DNA of 64,000 bases. Origin: an uncultured Agathobacter sp. (GTDB taxonomy: Bacteria > Bacillota > Clostridia > Lachnospirales > Lachnospiraceae). The DNA is taken from NCBI GenBank assembly GCA_945910395.1, contig CAMDYX010000002.1:1-64000 (forward strand). The letters are read 5' to 3'. The notes below the pieces were generated by a model. It had not been told where the DNA came from. It ran no database searches and was given only the letters and a program-made list of their open reading frames with translations. Position numbers and translations under genes: made by a program. Positions 8,145 through 17,323 of the stretch are shown piece after piece; positions within the stretch are counted from its first letter, which is position 1, and every line of letters begins with the position of its first letter.

Positions 8145-10733
8145 TTACTTCGTGGCAAGATAGCTCTTTAGGCTCTTCTTAAGCTGTCCCGTCACAACAT
8201 CAGACCCACTTAAGTCGATGCCGCAGAAAACAATGATTGCCTCTCCTATTTTCCTTTCAAACAGAAGTGCATTCCTTGTATTGTCCACATAGTTTGGAAC
8301 AAGCTCCATAATCGGAGTGATATTCGTCTGCTTCGTCAAATCAAGTGCTACTGATTTTTCTAAAAGCTCCTTCCACTGGTAGTCCGGATACTTTCCGGTA
8401 GGAAACTCCCCGAAAACCGGATGCGTTTCATCAATGATCGCTCCGCAGGGCTTTTTCGACGGAAAATGTACCGGAGACCAAAATACCGGGATGAAGCTTC
8501 CCTCTATGGTATTCCCCATAAGGCGGATATCGGCAATCGCCTTTCCTCCATTTTCAATAACCTGATCTAACTCCTCTTTTGTCCGTATCACAGATATGGT
8601 TTCCTCTTCGTTTTCCTTCGGATATACGAAGATTCTCCAGCTGTTTACAAACTCCTCCACCGCTACCGTAACCAAAAGCTGTGCTGCTTTTGTGATACCC
8701 TGTAACGGAATTTTAATTTCAGATGCCCTCGTATTTTCTTCATAGAAGATTTCTTTTGTCCCATCATTCTTTACCTGGTACAGTTTTACCCGAAACAGCG
8801 GTTTTTCTATCTCTTCCTGTCCAAAATTGTAAAGAGAAAGCTTTGCACAAATCTCTTCCTCGTTGCTATAGATTCGCTTCGCATTCCAAAGCGGAACCTG
8901 CGGCCCGCAAAAGCATCTCCACTCCTTGGGTGTAACAACCCCCTTACTTCTTGCAAAAACATCCAGCACACCTATGGTTGCGGTGCTTTGTCCGGTGTAA
9001 TCCGTAAGGGACAGAAGCTCAAATCCTCCCATTCCCTTTGTCCGAAGGACCGCTTCGATATCTTCCTTGTAGAGCTTTACTGCCAGATCCCCGGAAGCCT
9101 TTATATAGTCTTCCTTTCTGTCGTAAACGCCTTTTGCCTTCATTTCCTTTCGAATGACATCGAAGTTCACCGGTAACATATTCCCGGTATAATCCTCGAT
9201 GATATCCACATCCGGGTAGACGCAGTACTGTCCTACTTCAAAGGTAACAATCGGCGCCGGAACATCTGATACCGCTTTATCATAACATAGCCCGGTGTCT
9301 TTTGCTACCTCATCCTGCAAATCCTGGATACGTGCCATGTTGTGATACGCGCGAAAAGCGCTGAAATAATCCTCATATGGTGACATGGGATGATCAAAGT
9401 TTGAGGTCATGGTGTACAGATGGCGGTCATCATAGCTTTTCGCAGCCCGAAGAATGTCCTCTAAGGTCTCAAAGTCTCCGATATTCTCATTTCCGTTGGA
9501 AAACAAAAAGAAGCTTGGATGATTTCCGTAGGATTTTAGGATGGTGTACATCTGCCGCATATAATAGTCACGATGCACCGGGTCATCCCCGAATTCGATT
9601 CCGCAGACATCCCGGTTTAACCACAGTGGCATTTCGATGGAATAGTACATTCCCACTTCGTCCGCTGCCGCAAATGCTGCCTCGGGTGGGCACCATGCAT
9701 GAAAACGGATATGATTGATTCCGTACTCCTTGATGGCAAGCAGGCGCTTTTTCCAGAACTCCTCATCTGTTGGCGGATATCCCGTAATCGGAAACTGCGC
9801 ACAGTCTATGGTTCCCCGAAGGGATAATCCATGTCCGTTCAGGCGAAACTGCTTCTCTTCTACCGAAAGATAACGCATTCCAAAGGAAAACATTTTTTCA
9901 TCCGTTACGTTTTTATCCTGATCGGCTAAGGTTATCTGCAGTCTGTATAAGTCCGGATGAAACTCATCCCACAAGCGGATATTTTTTACCGGATAGAAAA
10001 GGTAATCCGTCTGCTTCGAGGTCCAGGTTGTAATTTTTACCGTAAGCTCTTCCTTTGCCTTTCCATCCGGGTCAATCAGGCAAAGCGTAACATAAGCCTC
10101 TTCCTCCTCCAAGGGAACGTGCTGATTCGTTGCGGTAACAAGGCGAACCCTTATGCCGTCCTCCTTCGGGAAAATTTCTGCCCGTTCAATATGCAACAGC
10201 TCCTGTGCAACAAGCTTTAACTCTCCGATTACGCCGTTCCAGTACCCCTGGGTATCCACCGAATATCCGCTTGCCATCTCATACATACTGACAAGATTTC
10301 GATTATCGATCCGAAGTGTAAGGGTATGTGTCCCTTTAGAAAGCTTTCCGGTCAGATCATAGCTATGAGGGGCGGACAGATCAATGATTTCCCGTCCGAT
10401 CTGTACCCCGTCAATCCAAAGCATGGAGGAGATATTCACCCGCTCCAAGGACAGCCGGATGCTTTTCCCCTCAAAGGAATCCGGTATGTCAATTTCTCTC
10501 TGCAGCCAAAGCGGTGCGATGTACTCATACCGTTCGATGGGGGCACGGACCGCTTCCTTGCAGTAGCTGTCATAATATTCTTTTTTTACCCCGATTTTGT
10601 TGTCACAGGTGGAACCCGGAAGCACAAAGGTGCTCTCCGAAAATACCTGCTTATAGTATTCCTGCGGGATTCCCACATCCTGCTCATCTGTTTTATAGCG
10701 CCAGTTCCCGGCTAATGATAATATTTGTTCCAT
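8145..10733 (-). CDS. GH2 family glycoside hydrolase
   Basis: Protein of 862 residues with GH2 architecture: sugar-binding jelly roll (residues 1-180), immunoglobulin-like domain (about 185-290), then TIM barrel. In the barrel HIRFHAWCPPEAAFAAADEV is typical, the acid/base Glu lies in FLFSNGNENIG, and the likely nucleophile Glu in PIVTFEVGQY. A long C-terminal extension of about 250 residues follows. No signal peptide. GH2 covers beta-galactosidases, beta-glucuronidases, arabinopyranosidases and others, and the sequence alone does not settle the substrate. With two GH35 neighbours, galactose, arabinopyranose or glucuronic acid are the likely terminal sugars. Confidence 0.85.
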   Translation of the reverse strand: MEQILSLAGNWRYKTDEQDVGIPQEYYKQVFSESTFVLPGSTCDNKIGVKKEYYDSYCKEAVRAPIERYEYIAPLWLQREIDIPDSFEGKSIRLSLERVNISSMLWIDGVQIGREIIDLSAPHSYDLTGKLSKGTHTLTLRIDNRNLVSMYEMASGYSVDTQGYWNGVIGELKLVAQELLHIERAEIFPKEDGIRVRLVTATNQHVPLEEEEAYVTLCLIDPDGKAKEELTVKITTWTSKQTDYLFYPVKNIRLWDEFHPDLYRLQITLADQDKNVTDEKMFSFGMRYLSVEEKQFRLNGHGLSLRGTIDCAQFPITGYPPTDEEFWKKRLLAIKEYGINHIRFHAWCPPEAAFAAADEVGMYYSIEMPLWLNRDVCGIEFGDDPVHRDYYMRQMYTILKSYGNHPSFFLFSNGNENIGDFETLEDILRAAKSYDDRHLYTMTSNFDHPMSPYEDYFSAFRAYHNMARIQDLQDEVAKDTGLCYDKAVSDVPAPIVTFEVGQYCVYPDVDIIEDYTGNMLPVNFDVIRKEMKAKGVYDRKEDYIKASGDLAVKLYKEDIEAVLRTKGMGGFELLSLTDYTGQSTATIGVLDVFARSKGVVTPKEWRCFCGPQVPLWNAKRIYSNEEEICAKLSLYNFGQEEIEKPLFRVKLYQVKNDGTKEIFYEENTRASEIKIPLQGITKAAQLLVTVAVEEFVNSWRIFVYPKENEEETISVIRTKEELDQVIENGGKAIADIRLMGNTIEGSFIPVFWSPVHFPSKKPCGAIIDETHPVFGEFPTGKYPDYQWKELLEKSVALDLTKQTNITPIMELVPNYVDNTRNALLFERKIGEAIIVFCGIDLSGSDVVTGQLKKSLKSYLATK

Positions 10734-10745
10734 AAAAATCCCCTT

Positions 10746-12758
10746 CTAAAACTCCCTGTAAAAATCATCCTTCATCTCTGAGGTAACCAGATATGCTTCT
10801 TTTCCATAAATGAGACTTGCGGGGAGTCTCCAGATACTTCCATGGTAAAATTCATCTGCCACCAATTCCCCGTTCGCATAAACCTGCGCTGCATCGCAGA
10901 CATCCGGGATTTCCACAAAGCCCTCTGCCGTATCCACCCTTAGCTTATACCAGCTTCTTTCCCGCTGCCCTCCAATGGAAAGCTCATAGTCATATTTTAA
11001 TGCAAAGGGTTCCTCGCAGGATTCTCTCTTTAGCTCTACCGTCTTGGATGGCGAAATGCGTTTTACCTCGCCCTGGTCTAAATACAGATCCTGTCCATCT
11101 CCCAGGCACAATTTGTTGTTTAGCTTTCTTGCATATCTGGCCTGATCAAAGGTCAGAAGAACGAAGGTCACTTTCCCCTTTTTAAATCCATCAATCTTTC
11201 CTGCATGGGGCTCTAGCACGCTTCCGTCATCAAATTCAAAGCGGGCTTTTACTCCCGGAATCTCGATAAAGTAGTAGGTGCTTCCCACCTTGCAAAGCGG
11301 CTGGGCCGTTGCAGTCTTTAGCACTTCTGTTCCACATTTCATATAAAATGGCATAAAGAAGCAGACTTTTCCACATACATCAATGGGCGGAAATACCGCA
11401 CTTCCTGTGTCTATGACAACATCCTTGATATCTGCTATCGGAGTGTGTCTCTGGTGATGATTGATAAACACAAATCCGCTTTTTCCATCGGTTCGCATGC
11501 TGTAGCGAAGGGATGTACAATCATCCCTTTCCACAAACTCTTTTGCCGCAACATACTCCATAGGAGCAAGCACATCCCCAAAGTCCGCAACAAACAGATT
11601 GAGTAAATGAAACAGACGATAATGCTCCCGGATTTCTCCAAACTCCGAGATGGGAGCCTGAAAATCATAGGAAATCGTTGGATAATCGTTTGGATATCCG
11701 CACTGCTTGTCCTCATTTAGGGCATGGAATTTGCCCAGCTTATGCTGGCCTCCGTGATACATATAATATCCGATCAGATTGTTCCCACAGCCCAGCTTTA
11801 TGAGGGATGCCGCATATACATCAAAGGGATCAATGATGGATCTTCTGTGGTGGGTGCTTTCGATTCCTCCCCCCATCTCACAGGTTGCAAATGGAAAGTC
11901 CTCATAGGGCAGCCGTCCAACCGGCGGAATCAGGGAATCGCCAAATTCTGTAATCTCCCTTAAATCTGCCCCGACTGCCCCTTCATTTCGCATTGGCTGA
12001 AAAAAGAAATGCATGGAGGGTGGAAGTAAATCGGTATGAGGCTCCCAGGGGTATTCCACGTAACCGCCAAATACGGGAAGTACTTCCTTAAGGGGAAGTC
12101 TTGCTCCGTCCGGCCGGTTCCATCCGGTAGCTGTATATATTGGCGCACGGAATCCAATCTCTAATGCCAGTTCCTTTAAGGCAGCGATATAGTCTGCGTT
12201 ATCCACACATTCGTTCTCAATCTGGATTGCAATGATATTGCCTCCCTGATCGTAAAACAGCCCATCCACCTGCTCGTAGATTTTCGTCCAATATCGTTTT
12301 ACCTGATTCATGAAGCCCTCATTTGTATCACGAAGAGCATATTTTTTTTCATTCAGCCAGTCCGGAAATCCTCCGTTTCTCGCCTCCCCATGGGACCAGG
12401 GGCCGAAGCGAAGCACCAGATCAAGGTCTAAATTCTTACATTCTTCGATAAAGGCACGAATATCCTGATTGCCGGAAAAATCAAAGATTCCCTCCTCCTC
12501 TTCATGATAATTCCAGAAAAGATAGGTTGAGATTACCCCGATTCCACCTGCCTTCATTTTGCATAGCTCCCTATGCCAGTTCTCCCGCTTATCTCTGGAA
12601 AAGTGGTACTCTCCCATTGCTCCGATCCAGGGTTTTCCATTCCTTTCCAAATACAAGCTGGTCACATCTATGGTCTCACCGGAGGGATTGCTGCCTCCCA
12701 TATGAAGATGTCCCCGTTTGATTTTGGATTTGTGATACTCCTTAAACTGATACTTCAT
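10746..12758 (-). CDS. GH35 beta-galactosidase-like (second copy)
   Basis: Protein of 670 residues, distinct from the other GH35 in this operon. The barrel has MGEYHFSRDKRENWHRELCK, TYLFWNYHEEEEGIFDFSG and RFGPWSHGEARNGGFPDW. The acid/base Glu is in IIAIQIENECVDN and the candidate nucleophile in FATCEMGGGIES. The ORF track begins at GTG 12776, but GGAGG lies exactly before ATG 12758, which is preferred. The gap to GH2 is 12 bp. It diverges enough from classical GH35 that another linkage or beta-linked sugar is possible. Cytoplasmic. Confidence 0.85.
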   Translation of the reverse strand: MKYQFKEYHKSKIKRGHLHMGGSNPSGETIDVTSLYLERNGKPWIGAMGEYHFSRDKRENWHRELCKMKAGGIGVISTYLFWNYHEEEEGIFDFSGNQDIRAFIEECKNLDLDLVLRFGPWSHGEARNGGFPDWLNEKKYALRDTNEGFMNQVKRYWTKIYEQVDGLFYDQGGNIIAIQIENECVDNADYIAALKELALEIGFRAPIYTATGWNRPDGARLPLKEVLPVFGGYVEYPWEPHTDLLPPSMHFFFQPMRNEGAVGADLREITEFGDSLIPPVGRLPYEDFPFATCEMGGGIESTHHRRSIIDPFDVYAASLIKLGCGNNLIGYYMYHGGQHKLGKFHALNEDKQCGYPNDYPTISYDFQAPISEFGEIREHYRLFHLLNLFVADFGDVLAPMEYVAAKEFVERDDCTSLRYSMRTDGKSGFVFINHHQRHTPIADIKDVVIDTGSAVFPPIDVCGKVCFFMPFYMKCGTEVLKTATAQPLCKVGSTYYFIEIPGVKARFEFDDGSVLEPHAGKIDGFKKGKVTFVLLTFDQARYARKLNNKLCLGDGQDLYLDQGEVKRISPSKTVELKRESCEEPFALKYDYELSIGGQRERSWYKLRVDTAEGFVEIPDVCDAAQVYANGELVADEFYHGSIWRLPASLIYGKEAYLVTSEMKDDFYREF

Positions 12759-12780
12759 GACTTCCTCCAACATCACATCC

Positions 12781-12814
12781 AGCCGCCTGCAAAAACAGGC
12801 GGCTTTCTTTTTTC
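12781..12814 (+). terminator. Perfect hairpin with T-tract on the plus strand
   Basis: AGCCGCCTG and CAGGCGGCT form a perfect 9-bp stem around a CAAAAA loop. TTCTTTTTTC follows on the plus strand. The genes on both sides run on the minus strand, where the hairpin has no T-tract behind it. On minus it may act as an intercistronic processing or stability hairpin between the DUF5107 and GH35 genes. On plus it would stop antisense transcription. Confidence 0.6.
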
Positions 12815-12819
12815 TACTT

Positions 12820-15800
12820 CTATTCTACTTCCTTTAAATACATGGTTGCCATCATGTGGGATGGCTCCAGCTCTAGTGCCTGATGCAAAAATTCCCTTGC
12901 CTTATCCCTGTTTCCAAGTCCCAGATTTCCCAGGGCCATCAGATAGTAGCAATGGGCTTTGTTTCTGATCGTATAGTCCTCATCAAAGATCATAAACTCC
13001 GGAAGGGAAACAGCAAAATATTCGATTTTCATTTCGTCCCACAGGTGTTTTTCACCATAGTCGATGAGCCGGTAGAATCTGGCTTTACTCTGGGCATCTG
13101 CTCCCAGCTCCTTCTTCGCCAGTCCCTGATACATAATCATATCTGCCGGCTGATCATTATAATACATCATTCCCGCCGGTTCGTCAGTCCCTATTGTGGC
13201 AAGCTCAAAATATGCTTCCGCCTCCCTGGTCTTTCCCTGCATGTTACAAGCAAGTCCCAGATGATAAAAAATGTGATTATCCTTTGTTCCCTCCAGCTTT
13301 CCTTCCCCCAGGTTTTCGGGATACACAAGTGCTTTTTTCAGCAATTCCTCTGCCTTTTGCGGCTCCTGTCGCAAAAGAGCTTCTTTTGCAAGGGAAAGAA
13401 GCGCCAGCACATACTGGGTGGTAACCTTTCCTTCCCCGCCTTCCCAGGCATGAAAATGGCGGCTCATGCAAAGCTCATAGGCTCTTTTATGTTCTCCCAC
13501 CATATTACAAAGGGTAATGTATTCCACAAAGAGATCATCTCGTTTTTTTACCACCTCTTTGTGTAGCTCGTAGTTTAACAGCCGCTCCTTGAAGGTATAA
13601 TTTAACTTCTTATACAGCTGGTCCAGCTCTAAGAATATCCGGGCATCCTCCATGTCCAGCTCAAAGGCCTTTTCCAATTCCTTTTTTGCTGCCTCCTTAT
13701 CGGAAAGCTTGTTGTAATATGCCAGTGCAAGGTTACGATGTACCGTAGCAAATCCCGGATACTGCTCCTTTGCCATTTCCCACAGGGTGATGGAGCGCTT
13801 CCACTGCAGCTTATCAAAATAAAGATTTCCGAGATAGTAAGCCGCCATTCCTGCATCATACCAGTCTACTGCATAGCTTAGTACCGCGATGTCCTCCAGC
13901 TTATTGGGGAAGCAGTAGGAAGAGTCCGTCTGTTCTGCAATACGGATCCATTGCTCTGCCTTAGCTTCCTCTCCCAGCTTATGCAGATAAAAAGCTTTAT
14001 AATAGGCTATAAGCGGTGATTCCTCCTTACAGAGCGTAAGAATTTGAAGCGCCTCCTCGTATGCCCCAAACTCCCCATAATCTCTTGCGATCATCAGGAA
14101 GTTCTGATAAAAATCACGCATCAGATTGCATAAGGCCTCCTTCTTTTGCAAATCCTCCCCAGGCTCCATTTCTCCCGGAGCAGCTTCCAGAAGAATCTGC
14201 TCATAGCGGCTCATAAAATCAAAGGGATCGATTTTTAAGCTCTCGGATACTGCAAGCTTTGCCTCCTGCGTTTTTCCCATCTTTCGCAGAAGATGGGTCC
14301 GAAGTGCTCTTGCCTTGATGTTGTGGGCATTTTTCACAAGAGCCTTCTCCACCATTTCCAAGGCATGGTCATAGTCCTTGTTTTCTGTGTCAATGGCTGC
14401 CAGATAGTAGAAGCTCATCTCCTGCTGCTCGTTGCTCCAGGTTGCCTTAAAGAAAGCGTCATAGGCTTCTTTCTTTTCTCCAAGATAAAAATTTGTAAGC
14501 CCAAGATTATAGTATGCCTCGCTATCGTAAGGATTCGGATTTCGCTTTGTAAGCCGTTCAATGGCTTTTTTAAAATAACTCTTTGCCTCCAAAAAACAGC
14601 CCCGTCTGAAAAGCAGCATTCCATAGGCATTATTGATCCGGATATCCCCCGGGTCCCGCTTTAATCCTTCCAGATAATACGGGTCAGGCAGATACGTGGC
14701 ATGGCGGTACTGCTCGATATGTAAACCGGCCAGATACAGCTCCTCGTTGGTTTGGATGGTTTCTGGGTCCCCAATGGCTTCTGCCGGGTCCGGGAGTTTT
14801 TCAATCTCCTGTTTCTTTTTTGTGTAGGAGACCAGTTCCTTATCCCCCTCCATTACAGAAACGGTAAGCTTCGTCTCATCCTCTATGACTGCTGCAATCT
14901 CATCCTCAAAAATTTCTGTGGGAGAAATCTGCTGCTCTTTTTTGTAGATTTCCTTTCCCTCATAATGCAGAAGAACCTCTGCCTGATGTACGCCGGTGGC
15001 ATATACAATAACCCGGATCGTCTTTTCTGTTACCTCAAGATTTACCGCAGCATCAATGGTTGCATTTTTTACCTGCCCCACCGCCTTGTAGGGCATAAAA
15101 TACTGGTGAAAGGTCTTCTCCTCATAGGGCTTTAACCAGGTAAAATCCGGCTGATTATCCGTATAGACACCGGTCATAAGCTCCACATACGGGCCGTCTT
15201 CATCCGTCAGATTCCGATCCCAGGCTTTTCCGAAATCCCCGTTTCCCCAGGTCCATTGCTTTTTCCCCGGAGAAATGTGATGGTCTGCCACATGAAGGAT
15301 TCCTGCCTCCTTTTGATAATCATAGCCTCCGACAAAATTGTAATCGGACTTTTCCGCCATGTAGCTGGTGGGAACCGGAATGTTTTTATAGCGGGAGATA
15401 TCCACACCCTCGCTGTAATCCTTTTTATAATATACACCGGTGGCAATGGGGAACCTGGACACATCCCGCTTTCCATGGTCCATCACCGCATGAACATCCG
15501 GTGGAAAAATTGACTGGGTATAGTCATTCACCGACACCGCAGGATTTGCCCACCACAGGAAGGTCTGTGGCATCGGGGTACGATTATAAAGCTGTCCGGT
15601 AATCTCGATATATGCTTTTCCCGGATAAAGGGTAAATTTTGTAATCCCTTTTGTTCCGTACATCTGATCCACATCATGGCACATGACGGTTTTACTTCCA
15701 TCCTCATTTTCAAAAAGACTGTAATCCACCGGTAAAAACGTGGTTGGTCTGTGATGCTGCGGCCAGTTAAACTCAATTCCGCCGGAAATCCACGGTCCTG

Positions 15801-16119
15801 TCAGTCCTACAAGAGCCGGCTTGATTACCTGATTATAGTAAACAAAATCATAATCGTTTGTCTTGTCGTAGGCTCTTTGAATTCTTCCACCCAGCTCCGG
15901 GAGAATCATAATTTTCAGATATTCATTTTCCAGAAAAACGGCGTGGTATTCCTTATCCTTTTTCTCATCCTCTATTTTCTCAATGGTGGGATAGGGATAC
16001 ACCTTTCCCGAGCTTCCCTGATACACTCGTTTATCCAGAAAAATCGGATTTTTCTCTGCCTCCCCAATCTCATAGGTCGGTATCACAACGACCTCTTCCC
16101 ATACCCTTACTTCTTCCAT
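12820..16119 (-). CDS. DUF5107 domain protein with tetratricopeptide repeats
   Basis: Protein of 1099 residues. The first ~370 residues match DUF5107, a galactose-mutarotase/beta-sandwich-like domain (LPELGGRIQRAYDKTNDYDF; GGIEFNWPQHHRPTTFLPVD; YNFVGGYDYQKEAGILHVAD). From about residue 470 to the end there is a long array of TPR helices (AYYNLGLTNFYLGEKKEAYD; GMAAYYLGNLYFDKLQWKRS). No signal peptide. SD GGGAGGT precedes ATG 16119. It is the first gene of the lyase/GH35/GH2 operon. DUF5107 proteins are found in glycan loci, but I know of no established reaction. The His/Trp/Glu-rich pocket suggests sugar binding or catalysis; the TPR part suggests protein contacts. Confidence 0.8.
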   Translation of the reverse strand: MEEVRVWEEVVVIPTYEIGEAEKNPIFLDKRVYQGSSGKVYPYPTIEKIEDEKKDKEYHAVFLENEYLKIMILPELGGRIQRAYDKTNDYDFVYYNQVIKPALVGLTGPWISGGIEFNWPQHHRPTTFLPVDYSLFENEDGSKTVMCHDVDQMYGTKGITKFTLYPGKAYIEITGQLYNRTPMPQTFLWWANPAVSVNDYTQSIFPPDVHAVMDHGKRDVSRFPIATGVYYKKDYSEGVDISRYKNIPVPTSYMAEKSDYNFVGGYDYQKEAGILHVADHHISPGKKQWTWGNGDFGKAWDRNLTDEDGPYVELMTGVYTDNQPDFTWLKPYEEKTFHQYFMPYKAVGQVKNATIDAAVNLEVTEKTIRVIVYATGVHQAEVLLHYEGKEIYKKEQQISPTEIFEDEIAAVIEDETKLTVSVMEGDKELVSYTKKKQEIEKLPDPAEAIGDPETIQTNEELYLAGLHIEQYRHATYLPDPYYLEGLKRDPGDIRINNAYGMLLFRRGCFLEAKSYFKKAIERLTKRNPNPYDSEAYYNLGLTNFYLGEKKEAYDAFFKATWSNEQQEMSFYYLAAIDTENKDYDHALEMVEKALVKNAHNIKARALRTHLLRKMGKTQEAKLAVSESLKIDPFDFMSRYEQILLEAAPGEMEPGEDLQKKEALCNLMRDFYQNFLMIARDYGEFGAYEEALQILTLCKEESPLIAYYKAFYLHKLGEEAKAEQWIRIAEQTDSSYCFPNKLEDIAVLSYAVDWYDAGMAAYYLGNLYFDKLQWKRSITLWEMAKEQYPGFATVHRNLALAYYNKLSDKEAAKKELEKAFELDMEDARIFLELDQLYKKLNYTFKERLLNYELHKEVVKKRDDLFVEYITLCNMVGEHKRAYELCMSRHFHAWEGGEGKVTTQYVLALLSLAKEALLRQEPQKAEELLKKALVYPENLGEGKLEGTKDNHIFYHLGLACNMQGKTREAEAYFELATIGTDEPAGMMYYNDQPADMIMYQGLAKKELGADAQSKARFYRLIDYGEKHLWDEMKIEYFAVSLPEFMIFDEDYTIRNKAHCYYLMALGNLGLGNRDKAREFLHQALELEPSHMMATMYLKEVE

Positions 16120-16160
16120 AGCGACCTCCCTTTTGTTTCCTTTTCAAGTATACTCTTTCA

Positions 16161-16346
16161 TCCTCCCTTACGGGAAACTGTTCTTGAATGAATTTGCGTA
16201 TTTGCATCAGAACCCACTTTCGTTTGTAAAAAGCGCAGCGGTACTAAATTCGCAATGAATTGCTCATTAAGTGCCGACGCTTTTTAAACGTTCTGATGCA
16301 AATAGCAAAATTCATTCTTAGGAACAGTTTCCCGAAAGGGATTTCT
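16161..16346. repeat. Repeat family A, copy 3 (full length, inverted relative to copy 2)
   Basis: Full palindrome in the gap between the divergent DUF5107 and AraC genes. It begins CCTCCCTTACGGGAAACTGTTC and ends GGAACAGTTTCCCGAAAGGG, so its outer arms pair almost perfectly. The core reads TACTAAATTCGCAATGAATTGCTCATTAAGTGCC. The rest of 16120-16474 holds the two promoter regions; a TATAAT box is at 16443-16448. Confidence 0.85.
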
Positions 16347-16474
16347 AATTAGTGTAAATATAGCACTTAGTCCTAAGATTATGAATGAGAAAAAGTATCC
16401 ATTTATTTAGAAAAATTGCTTTCCTTTATTCTTCCATATTATTATAATATTCCATATATGAAAGGAGTTTTATT

Positions 16475-17323
16475 TTGAAATCTTGCGAATCACATGTTCA
16501 TAGTTCTTCCAATTATTATAACTACACCCCCAGCCTGATCGGAAAAGAAACGTTCTTTTATCCGATTGCCATCGGGCACTTCATTTATGAACCGGGATAT
16601 CATCAGAGGCGCAGCTCCTTTGACAGCTTTCTTCTTTTATACATCAAGTCCGGCTCCATGAATTTTTGCATAGGGGATCAGACTATTACCGCAGAGACAG
16701 ATAGCTTTGTCTTCCTCGACTGCTATCGCCCCCATGAATACTTTACAGACAACACCTGCGATTGTCTCTGGATTCATTTTGACGGACCGGTAGCCCGTGG
16801 TTACTATGCCCTGATAGCAGAAAAACTGGGAAATCATTTTATGCTTTTGGATGGCTTTCCTGCCTACTCCCATATGCAAAAGCTCTACGACATCTTTGCG
16901 CACAGTATGCCGATCCGTGAGGCAGAGCTTTCGAAACTGATTTCCGACACTCTTACCCTGTTCCTGCTGCATTCTTCCGAAAGGGATCAACAGAATACTT
17001 CTGTTTTTGACGAGATCCGTTCCTATATCAACGAGTCGTATTGGGAGGATATTACCACTCCATACCTTGCGCAGCTTGCACATCTAAGTCCTTACCATTT
17101 TATTCGTCGTTTCAAAAAAGAAACCGGCTTCACCCCTCATGAGTACCTTCTTCAGACGCGGATTGGCGCCGCCAAATATATGCTCATGAACACGGCTCTG
17201 CCGGTAAAAGATATTTGTTTTGCATGCGGTTTTTCCTGCGAAAGCATCTTTTGCACCGCATTCAAAAAGATGGTGGGAGTATCTCCCTTACAATACCGCA
17301 GAAAATCCTATCCTGCGATATAG
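16475..17323 (+). CDS. AraC family transcriptional regulator, TTG start
   Basis: Regulator of 282 residues: cupin-like sensor (about 25-120; FLLLYIKSGSMNFCIGDQTI, FVFLDCYRPHEYF) and C-terminal AraC double HTH (DITTPYLAQLAHLSPYHFIR; VKDICFACGFSCESIFCTAF). The start is TTG 16475, set by AAAGGAG 8 bp ahead; no ATG gives the full sensor domain. It is divergent from the DUF5107-lyase operon and is the natural candidate regulator of it. Its 3' end overlaps the deacetylase gene on the other strand by 16 bp. Confidence 0.9.
   Translation: MKSCESHVHSSSNYYNYTPSLIGKETFFYPIAIGHFIYEPGYHQRRSSFDSFLLLYIKSGSMNFCIGDQTITAETDSFVFLDCYRPHEYFTDNTCDCLWIHFDGPVARGYYALIAEKLGNHFMLLDGFPAYSHMQKLYDIFAHSMPIREAELSKLISDTLTLFLLHSSERDQQNTSVFDEIRSYINESYWEDITTPYLAQLAHLSPYHFIRRFKKETGFTPHEYLLQTRIGAAKYMLMNTALPVKDICFACGFSCESIFCTAFKKMVGVSPLQYRRKSYPAI

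Noticed and set aside
16120-16160. Promoter of the DUF5107 operon (TATACT box at about 16147-16152)
   Set aside because: No matching -35 could be found and the region runs into repeat A copy 3, so it is not listed as a supported site.
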